NCBI GenBank assembly: GCA_910589655.1
Contig: CAJUTJ010000038.1
Location: 1 to 37,914 of the forward strand
Reading direction: 5' to 3'
From: an uncultured Acetatifactor sp.
Lineage (GTDB): Bacteria > Bacillota > Clostridia > Lachnospirales > Lachnospiraceae
DNA length: 37,914 bases
In this document: piece by piece, positions 34,155 to 37,914 of the stretch
Numbering within the stretch: position 1 is the stretch's first letter
Layout: each line of letters starts with the position of its first letter
The notes under the pieces: model-generated
What the model was told of the DNA's origin: nothing
What the model saw: the letters and a program-made list of their open reading frames with translations, nothing else
Database searches by the model: none
Program-made: the position numbers and the translations under genes

Positions 34155-35137
34155 ACATCCTCCAAATTTTTACCTGTAATATTCAGAAAAACATCATCCA
34201 TAGATCCCTGTACCAGTTCAAAGCCTGTGAGAAGCCCTTCCGTCTCCTTTAATACGGGAATTGCCTCCAAACTGTCTTTTAGGAAAACATCATATATATG
34301 CAACTCCCCATTTATTTTCGAAAAAAGTTCCTGCCGTCCTTCCGATGCTCCCTCTGGATTTACATCAGATGTTTTGCCTGTTGTATTCGTTAATTTTCTC
34401 AACTTTTCTTCCAACAGCATTTCCTTCCCCGCTTTTGCCGACAGCCGCAGCCTGTCTATGGAATATTTTTCTTTTAAAGTAAAAGGTGTTCCCCATTCCT
34501 TTATTTTCCCTCCATCCATCACGGCAATATGGCTGCATTTTGCCGCCTCTTCCATATAATGAGTAGTGAGAAAAATTGTCATTCCTTCCTTTCGCAAGCT
34601 GTCCAGACTCTCCCAAACCGCTTTTCTGGTTGCCGGGTCAAGTCCTGTTGTAGGTTCATCCAGAAATAAAATTTGAGGCTTGTGAAGAAGAGCTCTCGCA
34701 ATTTCGCATTTGCGCTTTTGTCCTCCGGAAAGCATCCCGAAATATCTGTCTAAAGACTCTCCCAAACAGAGGATTTCACAAACCTGTTTTATTTTGTCCT
34801 TCAGCTTCTTAATATCCTTTTCGTAAAGGCTGCCGCGAACCGTGAGATTCTCCCGTACCGTCAGTCTGTCATCCAGACAATTATTCTGATACACTACTCC
34901 GATTTCCCTTCGGATTGCCTCGTCTTCTTTTCCTAAGACATGGCCTTCGATTACAATCTCCCCTGCGGTAGGATGAAACAAAGTGCACAACATATTTATG
35001 GTAGTAGATTTTCCTGCACCGTTAACTCCCAAAAATCCAAATAATTCCCCCTTTTGCACCGAAAAGCTGATGTCATCCACCGCCTTTACCTTTCCGAAAT
35101 ATTTTTTTAGCCCAGATACCTGAATAGCCTGATTCAT
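34151..35137 (-). CDS. ABC transporter ATP-binding protein (DrrA-like)
   Basis: A 328-residue ATPase: Walker A GVNGAGKS (37-44), Q-loop VVYQNN, signature MLSGGQKRK, Walker B ILFLDEPTTGLDP, H-loop TTH. The C-terminal part ending GFELVQGSMDDVFLNITGK is the DUF4162-like tail typical of DrrA/CcmA drug-export ATPases. AGGAGG stands 7 bases before the ATG. First gene of the exporter pair; a minus-strand terminator at 35220-35255 separates it from upstream sequence, so its promoter lies in 35140-35215, where TTGATT with a 16-base spacer to TATTTC is the best candidate. Confidence 0.93.
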   Translation of the reverse strand: MNQAIQVSGLKKYFGKVKAVDDISFSVQKGELFGFLGVNGAGKSTTINMLCTLFHPTAGEIVIEGHVLGKEDEAIRREIGVVYQNNCLDDRLTVRENLTVRGSLYEKDIKKLKDKIKQVCEILCLGESLDRYFGMLSGGQKRKCEIARALLHKPQILFLDEPTTGLDPATRKAVWESLDSLRKEGMTIFLTTHYMEEAAKCSHIAVMDGGKIKEWGTPFTLKEKYSIDRLRLSAKAGKEMLLEEKLRKLTNTTGKTSDVNPEGASEGRQELFSKINGELHIYDVFLKDSLEAIPVLKETEGLLTGFELVQGSMDDVFLNITGKNLEDV

Positions 35138-35219
35138 TTCAATCCTCCTGACTGCTTATACCTCTTTCCATTTCCGTTTTCGAAATAGAACTATATGCTT
35201 TACAATCAATAGCATAGAC

Positions 35220-35255
35220 AAAAAAACAGTCCACCGCAACGAAATTGCAGTGAGC
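35220..35255 (-). terminator. Rho-independent terminator after the gene remnant
   Basis: On the minus strand CACTGCAA (complement of 35245-35252) pairs with TTGCGGTG (complement of 35232-35239, one G-U) and is followed by seven T. It is about 30 bases after the stop codon of the remnant at 35283-35465, which shows that a real transcript once ended here. Confidence 0.65.
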
Positions 35256-35282
35256 TGCTTTATAAGATAAGTAACCTGCATT

Positions 35283-35465
35283 CTACTGACTTATATTGCT
35301 TCTCCTCCGATTATATTGTTTGTCTTCCAAGATATCAAAGGCAAATATCTTCGTGACTTTGCCGTCCGGCTCAAAAATCTTTTTATCAGTTTCTTCCGGA
35401 GCCTTTCTGATTTCAGCCCGTCCGGTTTTTAGTTCTGGCCTAATCGCTTGGGTTTGATCACACAA
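35283..35465 (-). pseudogene. 3' remnant of an unidentified gene
   Basis: An open frame of about 60 codons, charged (ELKTGRAEIRKAPEETDKKI, FEPDGKVTKIFAFDILEDKQ), ends just before a terminator. It has no ATG with a ribosome site; the only possible start is a TTG or GTG near its upstream limit, exactly where the hairpin element at 35463-35540 begins. I read it as the tail of a gene whose front was lost when the element arrived. The family was not recognised; a short intact gene with a non-ATG start is the alternative. Confidence 0.3.
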
Positions 35466-35540
35466 AACGCGGAAAGAATGCGTTTTGACGCCCGCATGTC
35501 TCGCAAAATCGCATAAAGACGCGATTTTGACTTCGCGGGA
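35463..35540. repeat. Hairpin-rich element
   Basis: CAAAACGC (35463-35470) pairs perfectly with GCGTTTTG (35480-35487). CCCGC (35491-35495) pairs with GCGGG (35535-35539) and encloses CAAAATCGC (35504-35512) with GCGATTTTG (35521-35529), a perfect 9-bp stem. Three nested or consecutive hairpins in under 80 bases, with no reading frame explaining them. The design resembles the larger arrays at 35739-36002 and 37624-37914. Confidence 0.55.
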
Positions 35541-35617
35541 GAAGCTGTCTGAACTGTTACTGAAAAAAAGCCTATTAAATCTTGTCTATAAAATTTTTAT
35601 ACATTTTGTGTTATATC

Positions 35618-35626
35618 TGGTATAAT
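35618..35626 (+). promoter_or_regulatory. Extended -10 promoter, plus strand
   Basis: TGGTATAAT (35618-35626) is a perfect extended -10 element. The -35 region is weak (TTATAC, 18-base spacer). Transcription from about 35633 would give the amidohydrolase gene a leader of about 370 nt that includes the whole hairpin array. Confidence 0.5.
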
Positions 35627-35738
35627 ATTATGTTGCTGCAGAATCTAAGCCGGCAGACACTGTTCCTGTTATCATTCAAAGGCGCAGACATGCCGCCTTA
35701 CCTCAAAAATTAATATATAACATTGCAGAAGGAGAAGT

Positions 35739-36002
35739 GTGAAGGAAATCACTAAGCTCGAAAAGACCTCGCTAAGTGATTTCACGCTCTGCGGAGCAGA
35801 GCTTCTTCCCAAACTGCTGAAGCAGTTAGAAGAATCGCCTCAGCGATTCTTACGGACTTGCACCGATTCATTAATTGTTTGTGCCGACTACGTCGGCATG
35901 ACGGGAAGTATTAAGTTTCCCAAACTGCTGAAGCAGTTAGAAAAACGCGAAAGACAGCGTTTTTCATATCTATTTGAGCCGCTAAAGCGGCATGGAGGTT
36001 TT
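35739..36002 (+). repeat. Array of eight consecutive hairpins, copy 1
   Basis: Stems in order: 35746-35757 with 35771-35782 (one mismatch); GCTCTGC/GCAGAGC 35786-35802; AACTGCT/AGCAGTT 35812-35827; AAGAATCGC/GCGATTCTT 35830-35851; TGCCGAC/GTCGGCA 35882-35898; AACTGCT/AGCAGTT 35923-35938; GAAAAACGC/GCGTTTTTC 35940-35965; GCCGCT/AGCGGC 35978-35991. Most are perfect with loops of 2-8 bases. A nearly identical unit recurs inverted at 37624-37798. The region is open in the frame of the amidohydrolase gene, and a GTG at 35739 has AAGGAG upstream, but the repeat units differ by lengths not divisible by three, so I treat it as non-coding. Confidence 0.8.
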
Positions 36003-36857
36003 ATGATAATTGATTTCCACACACATACTTTTCCAAACGAACTGGCAGAACGGGCAGTGGGCGCACTTGCTAAAAGCGCAAAGATATGTAATTATTTAGA
36101 CGGCACCACAATGGATTTACGCCGTTCCATGAAAAACGCCAATATAGATTTCTCTGTTCTTCTTCCCGTGGCAACAAAACCGGAACAGCAAGGCTCGATT
36201 AATGAAATCGCCTTGGAAATCAACCGGCATTCCGATGAAACAGGCTTGCTGTCTTTCGGCGGAATACACCCTGACAACGATAATTACCGCCATATTCTGC
36301 GCAGTCTTGCCCGAAACGGCGTAAAAGGAATCAAGCTGCATCCCGTTTTCCAGCAGACCTATATTGATGACCTCCGGTATCTACGGATTATTTCATACGC
36401 CTGTGAATGTGAGCTTATTGTATTGATCCATTCAGGATACGATATCAGTCATCCCCATCTGGAATTTTCCTCCGTACCGCATGTCGCATCCATGCTGGAT
36501 ACTCTGCATCCGCAGAAAATTGTATTAGCCCACATGGGCGGCTGGAACTGTTGGGAAGAGACTGAAAAATACCTGATCGGAAAAGAAGTCTGGCTGGACA
36601 CTTCCTTCTCCCTTCTGCCCATACGGTCTGCTCCTGACATGACACAGGAGAAGAGTGAAAGCTATCGGCTCTCCCCTGAAAGCTTCCTCCGGATGGTACG
36701 AGAACACGGCGCAAACCGAGTCCTGTTCGGAAGTGACAGCCCTTGGGGCGGACAAGCAGAAACCCTTGCCGCCCTAAAAGAAACCGGCCTTACTGACGAG
36801 GAACAAAAAGCCGTTTTGGGAGAGAATGCCGCAAAACTACTACAACTGCCGTTTTGA
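36003..36857 (+). CDS. Amidohydrolase-family metal-dependent hydrolase (TIM barrel)
   Basis: A 284-residue protein of the COG2159 amidohydrolase type. Metal-binding and catalytic candidates are DFHTH (4-8), K111 and H113 in GIKLHP, H143 in LIHSG, H177 in LAHMGG and D245 in FGSDSPWG. It should hydrolyse or decarboxylate a small cyclic or carboxylic substrate; the exact reaction cannot be read. The ATG at 36003 has GGAGG 6 bases upstream and gives the normal N-terminus for this family (MIIDFHTHTF). An in-frame extension to a GTG at 35739, also with a ribosome site, would add 88 residues encoded by the hairpin array; I regard that as artefactual but cannot exclude it. It converges with iorB. Confidence 0.85.
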   Translation: MIIDFHTHTFPNELAERAVGALAKSAKICNYLDGTTMDLRRSMKNANIDFSVLLPVATKPEQQGSINEIALEINRHSDETGLLSFGGIHPDNDNYRHILRSLARNGVKGIKLHPVFQQTYIDDLRYLRIISYACECELIVLIHSGYDISHPHLEFSSVPHVASMLDTLHPQKIVLAHMGGWNCWEETEKYLIGKEVWLDTSFSLLPIRSAPDMTQEKSESYRLSPESFLRMVREHGANRVLFGSDSPWGGQAETLAALKETGLTDEEQKAVLGENAAKLLQLPF

Positions 36858-36972
36858 TATTAGGTAATACATCCGAAATATGTATTTTGCAAGGTTACAC
36901 AAATTTTCACAATTTAATCCGGACGCTTCAAAGGTGAGTACGGGCAGAACTTTTATTTTATGCACTTTTACC

Positions 36973-37545
36973 TCATGCACTTCTGCCCATCTCAAACGCC
37001 TTAAAATTCAGCTCCCTGAATTTCTGCGGCACGATAACCTCGATTGCTTCCCGCCAATATTTCTCGTCAATCTCCGGAAAATGCTTGGAAAATCTGCCCA
37101 AAAGGGCAATGTTTACCGCCTTAGAAGAGCCTGCCTGTCTGGCGATTTCCAGAAAATCTCCGGCATCCACCTTCACTCCTGCCGCCTGCATTTTTTCCAC
37201 CAGCTCAGGAGGGTATACCGCCGCACCGGTAACTACGGGCATGGGTTCTATTTCCTGCGTATTCGTAATCATCAGCCCCTCCGGTTTTAAATACTCCAGC
37301 CAGCGGGCCGCCTCCAGCTTTTCAAAGGAAATAATAATGTCCGCCTCTCCCTTATCAATAACGGGAGAATACACCTTCTCCCCGTAACGGACATATGTCA
37401 CCACACTGCCGCCTCTCTGGCTCATACCGTGGACCTCTGAAACCTTCACGTCATATCCCTGTCTCAGCAATACATAACCCAACAATTTACTGGCCAGCAA
37501 AGTCCCCTGTCCTCCCACACCCACAATCATAATATTTTTTGTCAT
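36973..37545 (-). CDS. iorB: Indolepyruvate:ferredoxin oxidoreductase, beta subunit
   Basis: A 190-residue protein of the 2-oxoacid:acceptor oxidoreductase gamma/beta domain family. MIVGVGGQGTLLASKLLG and SEVHGMSQRGGSVVTYVRYG are the hallmark segments. With the thiamine-diphosphate and Fe-S subunit IorA it oxidises aryl pyruvates from aromatic amino acids to aryl-acetyl-CoA, passing electrons to ferredoxin in anaerobes. iorA normally lies directly upstream; here the upstream 370 bases hold the hairpin array up to the window end, so iorA, if present, is beyond it or elsewhere. Its stop is 115 bases from that of the convergent amidohydrolase gene. Confidence 0.88.
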   Translation of the reverse strand: MTKNIMIVGVGGQGTLLASKLLGYVLLRQGYDVKVSEVHGMSQRGGSVVTYVRYGEKVYSPVIDKGEADIIISFEKLEAARWLEYLKPEGLMITNTQEIEPMPVVTGAAVYPPELVEKMQAAGVKVDAGDFLEIARQAGSSKAVNIALLGRFSKHFPEIDEKYWREAIEVIVPQKFRELNFKAFEMGRSA

Positions 37546-37623
37546 CTAAATATCCATACCTTTCCATACACACAGCTTTTGCCGGTTTTAAATAGCAATA
37601 AACAGATTTCAGTAATCTCCCTC

Positions 37624-37914
37624 AACTTCCCGTCATGCCGCCATAGGCAGTACAAACAATCAATGAATCGGTGCAAGTCCGTAAGAATCGCTGAGGCGAT
37701 TCTTCTAACTGCTTTAGCAGTTTGTGGAAAAGCTCTGCTCCGCAGAGCGTGAAATCACTTAGCGAGGTCTTTCCGAGCTTAGTGATTTCCTTCACACTTC
37801 CAAACATGCCGCCGCAGCCGGCACAAACAATCAATAAATCGGTGCAAGTCTGGAAGAACGCTGCTCTTGCGTTCTTCCGTGTGAAGAAGCTCTGCACCGC
37901 AGAGCGTGAAATCA
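37624..37914 (-). repeat. Array of hairpins, copy 2, inverted; runs off the window
   Basis: Two tandem units in reverse orientation to copy 1. Unit b (37624-37798) keeps AAGAATCGC/GCGATTCTT (37683-37704), AACTGCT/AGCAGTT (37707-37722), GCTCTGC/GCAGAGC (37732-37748) and the arms at 37752-37763 with 37777-37788. Unit a (37799-37914, cut by the window end) replaces the variable stem by GGAAGAACGC/GCGTTCTTCC (37852-37878), omits the AACTGCT stem and keeps GCTCTGC/GCAGAGC (37889-37905) with a changed loop. Units a and b differ by 14 bases between shared anchors, so no common protein frame is maintained. Confidence 0.8.

Noticed and set aside
35739..36002. CRISPR array
   Set aside because: Units are hairpins of varied sequence without constant repeats and unique spacers of fixed length, and no cas gene is nearby.
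36858..36972. Bidirectional terminator between the convergent genes
   Set aside because: GGGCAGAA/TTCTGCCC can pair, but the loop is long, one arm is in iorB coding sequence, and there is no T-tract on either side.

Overview
The window looks like a chromosomal segment of an anaerobic gut-type Firmicute in the Lachnospiraceae/Clostridia. The grounds are a classical Firmicute housekeeping cluster (yceD-rpmF, plsX-acpP-rnc-smc-ftsY), an indolepyruvate oxidoreductase subunit, sigma-A promoters with strong AGGAGG ribosome sites, and bifunctional small exporters. No database search was possible, so the taxonomic call is an inference. Almost every gene is on the minus strand; the amidohydrolase near the right end is the main exception.

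Left accessory part (1-8750), visibly AT-richer than the centre. It starts with a structured repeat that abuts a decapitated HTH regulator. Next is a compact locus that fits a type I toxin-antitoxin system: a 31-residue holin-like toxin with a convergent antisense RNA, each with its own promoter and terminator. Then come a frameshifted FtsX-type permease, an ATPase that carries an XRE DNA-binding domain fused to an ABC domain, a small membrane peptide, a GNAT acetyltransferase, a divergent methionyl-tRNA synthetase paralogue whose KMSKS signature is lost, a broken GNAT gene, and a promoter-leader peptide-terminator unit upstream of them. A YitT transporter closes this part.

Housekeeping part (8750-16940): plsX, acpP, rnc, smc, ftsY and ilvA run as one block from a good promoter at 16909-16937 to a terminator at 8755-8783.

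Central operon (17031-30957), eight genes closely packed on the minus strand: a secreted/membrane DUF4350-like protein, an ABC ATPase, an ABC-2 permease, a Gly/Asn-repeat membrane protein, a MoxR AAA+ ATPase, a DUF58 protein, a 1582-residue membrane protein with three MIDAS-bearing von Willebrand A domains plus a glutamine-amidotransferase-like domain, and a COG3044-type ATPase. It separates yceD-rpmF (31188-31894) from plsX, genes that are usually adjacent in Firmicutes. I infer an envelope-located, chaperone-driven assembly or stress system with its own transporter.

Right part (31937-37914): a LytTR regulator with a DUF3021 membrane partner, a two-gene ABC exporter, gene remnants, an amidohydrolase, and iorB. 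Two large arrays of short perfect hairpins in opposite orientation flank the amidohydrolase-iorB pair. The hairpin stems change on both arms between copies while pairing is kept, which makes these arrays the most unusual signal in the window.
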